64,000 nucleotides of DNA from Salinibacterium amurskyense (GTDB lineage: Bacteria > Actinomycetota > Actinomycetes > Actinomycetales > Microbacteriaceae), in contig NZ_PGFH01000001.1 in the NCBI RefSeq assembly GCF_002797685.1, positions 1,302,001 to 1,366,000 on the forward strand, read 5' to 3'. The translations under genes and the position numbers were made by a program. The notes below the pieces were generated by a model that searched no databases, had not been told where the DNA came from, and saw only the letters and a list, made by a program, of their open reading frames with translations. Below, one piece after another: positions 25,148 to 34,070 of the stretch (position 1 is the stretch's first letter; each line of letters opens with the position of its first letter).

Positions 25148-25726
25148 TTAGGCCGCGGCGAGAGTGGCCGGTGGGCCCCGATAGCGCGTGATGGAGAGAA
25201 AGCGAGGGACAAGGTCAACGGCGGGCGTGCTGCGCGGCACGACGCGGAACTCGAGAACAGGAGTTGAGCCGAGGGTGAGCGTGGCGAACAGGCGCGAGAC
25301 GAACATCCGCGCTGTATCGAAGAGCCCCCAGAACGCGACTTCGGCGTAGCGAAAAGCCACGATGGTCACTACGGCAGCGACGACGTGGGAGAGGGACATC
25401 GCCGAATCGGCGGACTGCGCTACCGAGCTGAAGTCAAACGTCATCGCGGCCATGTTGTGCTCAGCGATGCCGGTAGGGGCCAGCATTGAGCTGAAAAGTG
25501 CGTGATACATCGCTTGGCTCGCCATAATTGCGATGCTCAAACGGGCGAGTGAGATCGTGCGCCCGGCAAGCAGGGTGCAGATCGCGATCGAAATCACGAG
25601 GGAGACGCCCATGCCGAAAAGCGATGGCGAAATGCCGCCAGCGAATTGATGGGAGAACGCCGCCGTAAAGGTGGCGAAGAAAGCGGCGATGCTGCCTCGA
25701 AGCACGCGCATGGCACGGGTATGCAT
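25148..25726 (-). CDS. Multi-pass membrane protein of the copper cluster, function unknown
   Basis: 192 residues starting at ATG 25726, with AAGGAG 4 nt upstream. Helices lie near 11-30, 35-55, 58-80 and 110-130. Histidines and methionines sit in or beside them: H26 (FSHQFAGG), H75 (MYHALF), H90/M92/M95 (EHNMAAM), H114 (SLSHVV). This pattern suits a copper-binding or conducting role. Being first in the CopC/YcnI cluster strengthens that inference. The tail after 140 is basic and cytosolic. Confidence 0.7.
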   Translation of the reverse strand: MHTRAMRVLRGSIAAFFATFTAAFSHQFAGGISPSLFGMGVSLVISIAICTLLAGRTISLARLSIAIMASQAMYHALFSSMLAPTGIAEHNMAAMTFDFSSVAQSADSAMSLSHVVAAVVTIVAFRYAEVAFWGLFDTARMFVSRLFATLTLGSTPVLEFRVVPRSTPAVDLVPRFLSITRYRGPPATLAAA

Positions 25727-25914
25727 GGGGCTCCTTCGAGGTCGGCGCTAACCCTTCCAGCCTAGTTCGTCTTCGCGGCCTCGTTGACTGCATGGAAGCT
25801 GGGATGTTGCGGTGCAACCGACTCGCCGAAACGCCGCCTGTAATGGTGACGGAGACTGACCGAATATCGGGTTAGGCTCATTGTCAAGGTATTTACTCAA
25901 GGAGAGGAACCGGC

Positions 25915-27192
25915 ATGGCCCGAATTGGGGAAAGCGCGGACCTGCTCAAGTGTTCCTTCTGCGGCAAAAGCCAAAAGCAGGTACAGCAATTGATCGCCGG
26001 TCCGGGTGTCTATATCTGCGACGAGTGCGTAGATCTGTGCAACGAGATCATCGAAGAGCGTCTTGCTGAAGCTGGCGAAGAGCCGTCGAGCGAATTCGAC
26101 CTGCCTAAGCCACGCGAAATCTACGACTTCCTTGAGGAATACGTCATCGGCCAAGAGGCAGCTAAGCGCTCGCTCTCCGTTGCCGTCTACAACCACTACA
26201 AGCGCGTTCGTGCTCGCAGCACCATCACCTCCGCCGATGCGGTCATCGACGATGTGGAGATTGCCAAGTCGAACATTCTGCTCATCGGTCCCACCGGTTG
26301 CGGTAAGACCTATCTCGCTCAGACTCTGGCCAAGCGCCTCAACGTTCCGTTCGCTGTTGCGGATGCCACAGCACTGACCGAAGCCGGCTACGTCGGCGAG
26401 GATGTCGAGAACATCCTCCTCAAGCTCCTTCAGGCTGCCGACTACGACGTCAAGCGTGCCGAGACGGGCATCATCTACATCGACGAGATCGACAAGATCG
26501 CTCGCAAGGCTGAGAACCCGTCCATCACGCGCGACGTGTCTGGTGAGGGCGTTCAGCAGGCGCTGCTCAAGATTCTTGAGGGCACCGTCGCGTCCGTTCC
26601 GCCGCAGGGTGGGCGCAAGCATCCGCATCAAGAATTCATTCAGGTAGACACCACCAACGTGCTCTTCATCGTTGCGGGAGCTTTCTCGGGTCTCGAAGAA
26701 ATCATCTCTAACCGCGCGGGCAAAAAGGGTATCGGTTTCGGTGCTCCGCTGCACAGCAAGGGTGACGATGTGAACCTCTTCGGTGAGGTTCTGCCCGAAG
26801 ACCTCCACAAGTTCGGCCTCATTCCTGAGTTCATCGGTCGCCTTCCTGTCGTGACCACGGTCACCCAGCTCGACCAGGTTGCTCTCATGGATATTCTCAC
26901 CACGCCTAAGAACGCTCTCGTGCGCCAGTACCAGCGCATGTTCGAGATCGACGGTGTTGAGCTGGAGTTCGAGCGCGATGCCCTCGAAGCGATTGCCGAC
27001 CTTGCCGTGCTTCGCCAGACCGGTGCTCGCGGATTGCGTGCCATCCTCGAAGAAGTTCTCGGGCCGATCATGTTCGACGTTCCCTCCGACGAGACCGTCG
27101 GTCGCGTCATCGTGACTAAGGCTGCCGTTCTGGAGAACGCGGCCCCCACGATCGTTCCTCGTAAGCCGGTGCGTGCGGAGAAGTCCGCCTAA
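25915..27192 (+). CDS. clpX: Clp protease ATP-binding subunit ClpX
   Basis: 425 residues. The N-terminal zinc-binding domain has C13/C16/C35/C38 (CSFC...CDEC). Walker A GPTGCGKT, Walker [11 protein letters not shown], the pore loop GYVGEDVE and the RKH-type loop region ([10 protein letters not shown]) are present. It unfolds tagged substrates and passes them to ClpP1P2. The start has GGAGAGG about 8 nt upstream. It stands 2.3 kb from clpP2, separated by the copper cluster, so it is transcribed independently. A classic intrinsic terminator follows. Confidence 0.98.
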   Translation: MARIGESADLLKCSFCGKSQKQVQQLIAGPGVYICDECVDLCNEIIEERLAEAGEEPSSEFDLPKPREIYDFLEEYVIGQEAAKRSLSVAVYNHYKRVRARSTITSADAVIDDVEIAKSNILLIGPTGCGKTYLAQTLAKRLNVPFAVADATALTEAGYVGEDVENILLKLLQAADYDVKRAETGIIYIDEIDKIARKAENPSITRDVSGEGVQQALLKILEGTVASVPPQGGRKHPHQEFIQVDTTNVLFIVAGAFSGLEEIISNRAGKKGIGFGAPLHSKGDDVNLFGEVLPEDLHKFGLIPEFIGRLPVVTTVTQLDQVALMDILTTPKNALVRQYQRMFEIDGVELEFERDALEAIADLAVLRQTGARGLRAILEEVLGPIMFDVPSDETVGRVIVTKAAVLENAAPTIVPRKPVRAEKSA

Positions 27193-27222
27193 CGGCACCT
27201 TTCGTCTCGCCCACGCTTCTAG

Positions 27223-27257
27223 AAAGCGCAGATGCCTCCGGGCGTCTGCGCTTTTTT
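27223..27257 (+). terminator. Intrinsic terminator of clpX
   Basis: 14-bp stem (27223-27236 with 27241-27254) with a 4-nt loop and a run of six T, the best factor-independent terminator in the window. Confidence 0.9.
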
Positions 27258-27621
27258 AGTGCCCGAGAGCGCTCGGCACGCGATGTAGGCGCTCGATGGC
27301 GGGCAGATGCGGGCGCAAGACGAGTCGTCGGGTGGCGAGGTGGCCGAGAAGTGATGTTCCTGAGGGCGATCGCGCCGGGCAAACACATTGCAGCCAAATT
27401 CGGGTGAGGCTGAGATGGGATCGCCCTCAGGACATCGTGCTAGGTGACGTCTAAGTGTGAAGGGGCGCGACTAACGCGACCGGCACTATTGTGCCCGACC
27501 GGAGGGCATTAACGAAAGGTTTTCACCAATTTTTGTGGGTCGAGCACAACAATCCACCAACTGCTGTGCTTTTCCTAGGAGCTTCAGGCAATGCGTTCAC
27601 TTCTCGCGTGGCTTTAACTAA
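27258..27621. other. 364-nt gene-free region with nested hairpins; possible RNA gene
   Basis: No protein gene is credible here. A perfect 13-bp inverted repeat (27359-27371 / 27419-27431) encloses a second 5-bp stem (27391-27395 / 27408-27412). Further on are a small hairpin at 27482-27495 and a 6-bp stem 27543-27548/27565-27570 followed by TTTCC. The series could be a small RNA ending near 27575 or REP-like debris. No clear promoter was found. Confidence 0.35.
27359..27431. repeat. 13-bp perfect inverted repeat with 47-nt centre
   Basis: CCTGAGGGCGATC at 27359-27371 and its exact complement at 27419-27431. The centre contains CAGCC/GGCTG as an inner stem, giving a two-storey fold. Confidence 0.7.
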
Positions 27622-27660
27622 AGTGCGGTCGTCGATTTCGGTGAAATCGACGACCGCACT
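27622..27660 (-). terminator. Hairpin terminator of the M3 peptidase gene
   Basis: Perfect 18-bp arms (27622-27639, 27643-27660) with a 3-nt loop, 13 nt after the peptidase stop codon. Confidence 0.85.
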
Positions 27661-27673
27661 CGTGTGTTGGTGG

Positions 27674-29698
27674 TTAGTTGAGGCCGCGACGGGTTAGTAG
27701 CGGCTGCAGCTCGGCGTCACGTCCGCGGAAGTCGCGGAAGGCTTCGAGCGGGTTCTTGGAACCGCCGACGCCGAGCAGCCGCGAACGGAAGCGGTCGCCG
27801 TTTTCGCGGGTGAGTCCGCCGTTTTCGGTGAACCACTCGACAGTGTCGGCATCCAACACTTCACTCCAAATGTAGGAGTAGTAGCCAGCGTCATAGGCGG
27901 AGTTTGCAAAGATGTGCTGAAAGTAGGTGCTGGAGTAACGGGGAGGCACGGCGGGGTTGTCGAGACCGACTTCGGCCAAAGCCTGCGCTTCGAAAGCGGC
28001 GACATCCGTGACATCGTCGGCAACACCGATGCGGTGCCACGCCTGGTCGATCAGGGCGGCAGCCAAGTACTCGCTCGTGAGGAAGCCTTCGTTGAAGGCG
28101 GCGCTGGCCTGAATGCGCTCCACGATCTCGCGGGGCATGGGCTCGCCGGTCTCGTAGTGCTTGGCGTAGTTGTCGAGAACCTCGGGCCAGAGCATCCACA
28201 TTTCGTTTACTTGGCTGGGGAACTCGACAAAGTCGCGGTAGGTGTTGGTGCCCGCGAACTTGGGGTACGTGACGCGGGCAAAGAGCCCGTGCAGCGCATG
28301 CCCGAACTCGTGGAACAGCGTGTTGACCTCGTCATAGGTCAGCAACGTTCTCTCACCGGCGGCCGGCTTCGGCACGTTGAGGTTGTTGGTGACAATCACC
28401 GGATGCCCGAGTAGGTCTGACTGCGAGATGAGCGAGTTCATCCAGGCACCGCCGCGCTTGGAATCCCGCGTGTAGAGGTCGAGGGTGTAAAGCCCGACTT
28501 CAGTGCCGTCTTCGTCGGTCACCTCGAAGACCCGCACATCAGGGTGGTAGGCGGGCAGATCACGGCGCTCGCTGAAAGTGACGCCGTAGAGCTTGGTGGC
28601 GGCGAAGAAAACTCCGTCACGAAGCACGCGCTCCGCCTCGAAGTACGGACGCATCTGGGTGGTGTCGACGTTGTACTGCTCGGCGCGCACCTTTTCGGCG
28701 TAGTACGCCCAGTCGGCGGCCGTCACCTCGGTGCCCGCGAGCTTTTCTAGTGCCGCGTGCTCATCACGAGCGTTGCGCGCTGCGGCAGGAGCAAGCTTGC
28801 CCAGCATGTCAGCGACCCGCTGCGGGTTCTGCGCAGTCTCATCGGCCGTGACCCAGGCGGCGTGGCTCTCGAAGCCTAAGAGAGCCGCACGCTGCGAACG
28901 AACCTTTGCGATCTCAAGCACAAGTTCGCGGTTGTCGAACTTTCCGCCGCGGATGCCACGGGTGCGCGACGCTGCCATGACCCGGCCGCGAACATCCGCA
29001 TTCTTCAACACAGAGAGGTGTGGTTGGTTGGTGGGCAGGATGAGCGTGATGAGGTACTTGCCGGTGAGCCCGCGATCATGCGCGGCGCTGGCAGCCGCCG
29101 AGATCTCGGAGGCGTCAAGGCCGTCGAGCTCGTCGATGCTGTCCACCACGACGGCGAGGTCGTTGGTGTCGGCGAGCAGGTTCTTCTCGAACTTGGTCGT
29201 GAGGGTCGAGAGCCGCGAGTTGTAGTCGCGCAGGGTCGCTTTGGCCTCTTCGGAGAGGCCAGCGCCGGCAAGCGTGAATTCGGTGAAGTAGCGCTCGACG
29301 AGGTAGCGGGCTTCGGCATCCAGCTCGGTGGAGTCGAGACCGTCATGAATGCTGCGAATGCGTTCGTAGAGGGCACTGTTGAGGCTGATGGCGTCGTTGT
29401 GCGCGGCAAGCTGGGGAGCGATGACCTCTTCGAGAGCATCCGAGGCTGCATCGCCATCGGCGGAAGTCTTGTTGAAGAAGACGATCGCGACCCGGCTCAG
29501 CAACTGGCCGCTCTTTTCGAGCGGGATCATGGTGTTCTCAAAGCTGGGGGCTTCAGCCTGCGCTGTGATCGCTTCGATCTCGGCGAGTTGCTCAGCCATA
29601 CCCTTCTCGAACGCGGGAGCGTAGTGCTCGTCTTCGATGTCGGCAAAGGGTGGCATGCCGAAGGGCAGCGTGCTGGGCTCAAAGAAAGGATTGGTCAT
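27674..29698 (-). CDS. dcp: M3-family zinc peptidase (dipeptidyl carboxypeptidase / oligopeptidase A type)
   Basis: 674 residues, normal for Dcp. The zinc motif HEFGH is at 463-467 (NTLFHEFGHALHGLF) and the third ligand E492 follows in VEFPSQVNE. The late GYYSYIWSEVLDADTV segment is typical of the Dcp/OpdA branch. There is no signal peptide, so it is a cytosolic enzyme that trims peptides left by Clp and other proteases. The start ATG lies 6 nt from TAGGGT (29710-29705) with no Shine-Dalgarno. It is divergent from a methyltransferase with only 22 bp between start codons. Confidence 0.94.
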   Translation of the reverse strand: MTNPFFEPSTLPFGMPPFADIEDEHYAPAFEKGMAEQLAEIEAITAQAEAPSFENTMIPLEKSGQLLSRVAIVFFNKTSADGDAASDALEEVIAPQLAAHNDAISLNSALYERIRSIHDGLDSTELDAEARYLVERYFTEFTLAGAGLSEEAKATLRDYNSRLSTLTTKFEKNLLADTNDLAVVVDSIDELDGLDASEISAAASAAHDRGLTGKYLITLILPTNQPHLSVLKNADVRGRVMAASRTRGIRGGKFDNRELVLEIAKVRSQRAALLGFESHAAWVTADETAQNPQRVADMLGKLAPAAARNARDEHAALEKLAGTEVTAADWAYYAEKVRAEQYNVDTTQMRPYFEAERVLRDGVFFAATKLYGVTFSERRDLPAYHPDVRVFEVTDEDGTEVGLYTLDLYTRDSKRGGAWMNSLISQSDLLGHPVIVTNNLNVPKPAAGERTLLTYDEVNTLFHEFGHALHGLFARVTYPKFAGTNTYRDFVEFPSQVNEMWMLWPEVLDNYAKHYETGEPMPREIVERIQASAAFNEGFLTSEYLAAALIDQAWHRIGVADDVTDVAAFEAQALAEVGLDNPAVPPRYSSTYFQHIFANSAYDAGYYSYIWSEVLDADTVEWFTENGGLTRENGDRFRSRLLGVGGSKNPLEAFRDFRGRDAELQPLLTRRGLN

Positions 29699-29704
29699 TC
29701 ATCT

Positions 29705-29714
29705 ACCCTATTCT
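29705..29714. promoter_or_regulatory. Overlapping divergent -10 elements (dcp / methyltransferase)
   Basis: Minus-strand TAGGGT (29710-29705) serves dcp; plus-strand TATTCT (29709-29714) serves the methyltransferase. Each ends 6 nt before its ATG and the two share two bases. Both -35 regions must then lie within the opposite gene. Confidence 0.6.
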
Positions 29715-29720
29715 CGGAAG

Positions 29721-30512
29721 ATGACGAGCGAGCGATATACCCACGGCCATCATGAAAGTGTGTTGAAGTCACACACGTGGCGCACGATCGCCAATTCGGC
29801 GGCGTACTTCGAGCCGCACCTTGAGTCGGGGCTCTCGTTGCTCGATATCGGCTGCGGGCCGGGCACGATCACAGCGGAGTTTGCCGACCGACTGGCCCCC
29901 GGCCGCGTTGTCGGGCTGGATGCCGCGCCCGCAGCGATAGAAAAAGCATCGGCTTTCACTGCCGAGAACCTGAGCTTCATCGTGGGTGATGCGTATGCGC
30001 TGCCGTTCGATGACAACAGTTTCGATCTCGTGCATTCGCATCAGACCCTGCAGCATTTGGGCGATCCGGTCGCGGCTCTCGTGGAGATGAAGCGCGTCGC
30101 CAAACCGGGCGGACTCATTGCAGTGCGAGACGTCGACTATGCGGGCACTATTTGCTTCCCCGAGTTGCCGGGGCTGAAGGTCTGGGCTGATGTGTACGAC
30201 ACGGTGCATCGCAGTAACGGGGGAGAGCCAAATGCGGGCCGCCGTCTAAAGGCGTGGGCGATGCAGGCGGGCTTGAGCGACGTCGTCACGTCAGCATCGA
30301 TCTGGAACTTCTCTGACGACACTGACCGCCAGTGGTGGGGCAGCATGTGGGAGGCGCGCGTGCTGGAATCGGCCTTCGCCGCGGACGCCCTGAGCAAGTC
30401 GCTGGCCACGCAAGAGGTACTGCAGCAGATCAGCAGCGCGTGGCGTGAGTGGGCGGATTCGCCCGAGGGCTGGATGGCAATGCCGCACGGTGAGATTCTC
30501 GCGCGAGCGTAA
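29721..30512 (+). CDS. Class I SAM-dependent methyltransferase (UbiE/type 11)
   Basis: 263 residues from ATG 29721; the longer frame upstream runs antisense to dcp. Motif I LLDIGCGPGT is at about 41-50, motif II (GLDAAPAAI) follows, motif DAYALPFDDNSFDLV is near 85-100 and motif RVAKPGGLIAVRDVD near 120. The order and spacing are those of small-molecule methyltransferases of the UbiE/Methyltransf_11 type. The C-terminal part (WWGSMWEARV) is of the kind that shapes the substrate pocket. Substrate unknown. Start codon geometry predicts a leaderless mRNA. Confidence 0.9.
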   Translation: MTSERYTHGHHESVLKSHTWRTIANSAAYFEPHLESGLSLLDIGCGPGTITAEFADRLAPGRVVGLDAAPAAIEKASAFTAENLSFIVGDAYALPFDDNSFDLVHSHQTLQHLGDPVAALVEMKRVAKPGGLIAVRDVDYAGTICFPELPGLKVWADVYDTVHRSNGGEPNAGRRLKAWAMQAGLSDVVTSASIWNFSDDTDRQWWGSMWEARVLESAFAADALSKSLATQEVLQQISSAWREWADSPEGWMAMPHGEILARA

Positions 30513-30562
30513 TCTCACCGGCGGCCTACCGGGTTCTGCAGAAGAGCCGTGTGGAAGGTGCC

Positions 30563-30793
30563 TTACGAAACGGGTTCTTCGACGGTGACGGTGCCGTCGG
30601 CGCGTTGGCGCACGACGGTGCCGTCGTCGAGTTCGGCAACAGGACGCGATTCAAGCCACGTGAGCGTCCAACGCCACGCGCTTGTATCGAGGTGGGCGAC
30701 ATCCGCTTCAACACCAGCGATCGCCTCGCGCATTGCTGCGCCGAGGCGTTCGGGTACGTCGCCGCCGACCGGCCATCGAGTGCCGAGCTGCAT
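30563..30793 (-). CDS. Small hypothetical protein coupled to the GNAT gene
   Basis: 76 residues. I start at ATG 30793, which overlaps the GNAT stop codon (TAATG), rather than 27 nt upstream inside the GNAT gene. The chain has a helix (ERLGAAMREAIAGVEADVAHL), a Trp pair (WRWTLTWLESRP) and two short strands (ELDDGTVVRQRADGTVTVEE). The last two look like a repeated beta-hairpin unit. I do not recognise the family. Coupling to the acetyltransferase suggests a shared function. Confidence 0.6.
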   Translation of the reverse strand: MQLGTRWPVGGDVPERLGAAMREAIAGVEADVAHLDTSAWRWTLTWLESRPVAELDDGTVVRQRADGTVTVEEPVS

Positions 30794-31272
30794 TAAACGT
30801 TCTTTTCGTACAGGATCCACGACGTGCGGTCAGCGACCTTGTCGTAGAGAGCCTTAGCGCTGTCGTTTTCCTTGTTGGTGATCCAGCGGAGCTTTCCGCC
30901 GCCATCTTCTGCCGCACGAGCAGCGATGTCGTCGATGATCGTTCCGGCAACTCCGGCACCGCGGTGCTCGGGGTCGACGTACAGGTCATCCATGAACCAG
31001 CCCCAGGAGGCGGTGAAAGTGTCGGGCAGGCGGCGGTACAGGCCAAAAGCGGCTACTGCACCAGGAGTGGGGCGGCCTTCGGGGGCCACGGCAACAACAG
31101 CGTTGAGCTGTGCCGAGTCATCCATGAGCCATTCCCAAACGCCCTGAACGATTTCATCGGTGAACTCAGTGTCGTAGAACACTCCGTACTTTACGAAGTG
31201 TGCTTTCCACTGGTCAAAATCGTCGTGCTGAATGTCGCGAACTGTGTACGAAGGCTTCTCTGAATTCGTCAT
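30793..31272 (-). CDS. GNAT-family N-acetyltransferase
   Basis: 159 residues, a single GNAT domain. The acetyl-CoA loop is seen in DDLYVDPEHRGAGVAGTIIDDI (R/Q-x-x-G-x-A/G at HRGAGVAG), and the C-terminal ITNKENDSAKALYDKVADRT is the usual beta5-alpha5 region. It could acetylate a diamine, peptide or antibiotic amine; the substrate is not evident. A TATTGT element lies 7 nt before the ATG. The next small gene overlaps its stop by one base. Confidence 0.88.
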   Translation of the reverse strand: MTNSEKPSYTVRDIQHDDFDQWKAHFVKYGVFYDTEFTDEIVQGVWEWLMDDSAQLNAVVAVAPEGRPTPGAVAAFGLYRRLPDTFTASWGWFMDDLYVDPEHRGAGVAGTIIDDIAARAAEDGGGKLRWITNKENDSAKALYDKVADRTSWILYEKNV

Positions 31273-31335
31273 TTATTCAACAATACGCGGTTTTGGGGTT
31301 CGACGCCGCGCCGGCGCCGAACCCTCAGCAGACCT

Positions 31336-33933
31336 TTAGGCAGAAGCCTCAGGTGCAGCTTCAACCAAAACGATGTCGCGAACCTCGATGTCATCGGCTT
31401 CCACAATCGTCAGATCGTGGATGCGGCCAACAGCCTTCAGGTCGTCAATAGCGGCAGCAATCAGCGCTGGCCCTGCGAGGGTGGCCGAGGTTACTTCCGT
31501 CTTTTGTGATGCCTTCGCGTCGGTCTTGGCACGGCGGATCGTGATGAGTGCCTGGCTGACCGCGTGGAACAGACCACTCGGCTCAGCGGTGACGCCGAGC
31601 TCGTCGGCGGTGGGCCACGATGCCGAGTGAACCGAGGTGTTGTGCGTCCAACGCCAGACCTCTTCGGTAGCGAACGGCAGGTACGGTGCGAAGAGGCGCA
31701 GGAACACGTCGATCGCGGTGTGCAGGGCACGGTTCGCGCTCGCTTGGGCTCCGGGGGTTCCTGCGCCGTAGGCGCGCTCCTTGACGAGTTCGAGGTAGTC
31801 GTCGCAGAAGGTCCAGAAGAACTTCTCGGTGACCTCGAGCGCCTTGGCGTGATCGAAGTTCTCCAGCGCTGTGGTGGCCTGGTCGACAACCGAAGCGAGC
31901 TCAGCGAGCATCTCCAGATCGAGAGCCTCGGTAACTACCGCACCGGAATCCGTTGCCGCAGCAGCGGGAGCCGGGAACGAGTAAACGAACTTCGACGCGT
32001 TCAAGACCTTGATCGCGAGTCGGCGACCGATCTTGATCTGCTTCGGGTTCTGCGGGTCAAAGGCCGCGTCGGTTCCGAGGCGGCTGGATGCTGCCCAGTA
32101 GCGAACGGCATCCGAACCGTGGTCATCGAGCATGCCCTTGGGCGTTACAACGTTGCCCTTGGACTTGGACATCTTCTTGCGGTCGGGGTCAACGATGAAG
32201 CCGGAGATGCCGGCGTTCTTCCACGGCACCGTTCCGTGCTCGAGTTCCGAACGCAGAGCGGTCGAGAACAACCACGTGCGAATGATGTCTTGGCCCTGGC
32301 TGCGCAGCGAGTAGGGGAAGACCACATCGAACAGCTCGGGGTCGGTCTCCCAACCACCGGCAATCTGCGGGGTCAACGACGAGGTGGCCCACGTGTCCAT
32401 GATGTCGAGTTCGCCCTCGAAGCCTCCGGGAACGCCACGCTGGTCTTCCGTGTAGCCGGGAGCGGTATCCGACGAAGGATCGATCGGCAACGAGTCTTCA
32501 CTCGGAACGATGGGCGAACCCTTTTCGCCCTCGGCGTCGAGCTCGTACCAGACGGGAATCGGAACGCCGAAGAAGCGCTGGCGCGAAATGAGCCAGTCGC
32601 CCGTGAGGCCACCAACCCAGTTGTCGTAGCGAACGCGCATGTGGTCGGGGGTGAAGTTGATCTGCTGGCCAGCGTCAAGAAGGCGGCTGCGCAGCTTCTC
32701 GTCGCGCGCACCATTGCTGATGTACCACTGGCGCGTGGAAATGATCTCGAGGGGCTTGTCGCCCTTTTCGAAGAACTTGACCTGGTGCTGGATCGGCTTA
32801 GCGTCACCGATCATTTCGCCGGAGGCCTTCAAGAGCTCGACCATGGCGGCCTTCGCGCTGAAGACCGTCTTGCCCGCGAGCTCAGCGTAGGCAGACTGAG
32901 CGGCGTCGCCCACGATGACATCGGGAGCGTCAGCGATGATGCGGCCGTCGGCGCCGATGATGGTGCGGTTCGGTAGGTCAAGCTCGCGCCACCAGACAAC
33001 GTCAGTGACGTCACCGAACGTACAAATCATGGCGATTCCCGAACCCTTGTCTTGCTGAGCAAGGTGGTGGGCAAGAATCGGAACCTCAACGCCAAAGATC
33101 GGCGTCTTTACCATCGTGCCGAAGAGGTGCTTGTAACGCTCATCGTCGGGGTGAGCCACGAGAGCAACACAGGCAGGCAAAAGCTCGGGGCGCGTCGTCT
33201 CGATGTGGATGTCCTCGCCATCCGCCTTATGGAAAGCCAAGCGGTGGTACGCGGCAGGCTGCTCTTTGTCTTCGAGCTCGGCCTGCGCAACGGCAGTGCG
33301 GAACGTGATGTCCCACAGGGTGGGAGCATCCGCCTGGTAAGCCTCGCCGCGCTCAAGGTTGCGCAGGAACGCACGCTGGGCGGCACGCTGAGCGTCATCG
33401 CCAATGGTGCGGTAGGTGAGGTTCCAATCAACGCTCAATCCGAGCTGGCGCCAGAGGTCTTCGAACTGCTTTTCGTCTTCGGCCGTCAACGTCTCGCACA
33501 GCTCAACGAAGTTGCGACGCGAGATCGGTAGCTGGGCTGCAGCCTTCGTCGACTTGCCTTCGCCACCCTGCTGCGGAGGCTCAAAACCCTCGTCGTAGGG
33601 GAGCGTGGGGTCGCAGCGTACGCCGTAATAGTTCTGAACCCGACGCTCAGTGGGCAGACCATTGTCATCCCACCCCATCGGGTAGAAGATCTCCTTGCCA
33701 CGCATGCGCTGGAAGCGAGTGACCAGGTCCATGTGGGTGTAGCTGAAGACGTGGCCAATGTGCAGGCTTCCGGATGCCGTTGGCGGGGGAGTATCGACCG
33801 AGAATACGCAGTCAGAACCATCGGTGAGCGCCTTCTGGCGATCGAACCGGTACGTACCTTCGTTCTCCCAGACGGGAGCCCATTTGCCTTCGAGGCCTTC
33901 TAGGGCGGGCTTTTCGGGAACGCTCGACGACAT
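31336..33933 (-). CDS. valS: Valyl-tRNA synthetase
   Basis: 865 residues from ATG 33933, which has GGAGA 5 nt upstream; a start 36 nt earlier lacks one. HIGH is at 58-61 (SGSLHIGHVFSY), KMSKSKGN lies in DPDRKKMSKSKGNVV, and the editing domain and helical anticodon domain follow. At 865 residues it is of the compact type common in actinobacteria, and the C-terminal coiled-coil is short. It charges tRNA-Val. No T-box or other riboswitch is seen upstream, unlike ileS. It is transcribed alone. Confidence 0.97.
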   Translation of the reverse strand: MSSSVPEKPALEGLEGKWAPVWENEGTYRFDRQKALTDGSDCVFSVDTPPPTASGSLHIGHVFSYTHMDLVTRFQRMRGKEIFYPMGWDDNGLPTERRVQNYYGVRCDPTLPYDEGFEPPQQGGEGKSTKAAAQLPISRRNFVELCETLTAEDEKQFEDLWRQLGLSVDWNLTYRTIGDDAQRAAQRAFLRNLERGEAYQADAPTLWDITFRTAVAQAELEDKEQPAAYHRLAFHKADGEDIHIETTRPELLPACVALVAHPDDERYKHLFGTMVKTPIFGVEVPILAHHLAQQDKGSGIAMICTFGDVTDVVWWRELDLPNRTIIGADGRIIADAPDVIVGDAAQSAYAELAGKTVFSAKAAMVELLKASGEMIGDAKPIQHQVKFFEKGDKPLEIISTRQWYISNGARDEKLRSRLLDAGQQINFTPDHMRVRYDNWVGGLTGDWLISRQRFFGVPIPVWYELDAEGEKGSPIVPSEDSLPIDPSSDTAPGYTEDQRGVPGGFEGELDIMDTWATSSLTPQIAGGWETDPELFDVVFPYSLRSQGQDIIRTWLFSTALRSELEHGTVPWKNAGISGFIVDPDRKKMSKSKGNVVTPKGMLDDHGSDAVRYWAASSRLGTDAAFDPQNPKQIKIGRRLAIKVLNASKFVYSFPAPAAAATDSGAVVTEALDLEMLAELASVVDQATTALENFDHAKALEVTEKFFWTFCDDYLELVKERAYGAGTPGAQASANRALHTAIDVFLRLFAPYLPFATEEVWRWTHNTSVHSASWPTADELGVTAEPSGLFHAVSQALITIRRAKTDAKASQKTEVTSATLAGPALIAAAIDDLKAVGRIHDLTIVEADDIEVRDIVLVEAAPEASA

Positions 33934-34070
33934 TATTTCTCCGGTTCGATATGTGCGGCACCGAGTCAAAGAAGAGGTGCCTGAGTGTGAGTGGTGCTCC
34001 CCATCGTAACCGAAGGAGGCAGGCCGAACGAGAACGCTGCGGCGAGCTGGAACGGAGACTGCCGCGGGAA

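Noticed and set aside
25897-27198. 433-residue minus-strand ORF antisense to clpX
   Set aside because: clpX is unmistakable on the other strand and the antisense product matches nothing.
31564-32976. 470-residue plus-strand ORF antisense to valS
   Set aside because: Shadow of valS; no domain, no ribosome site.
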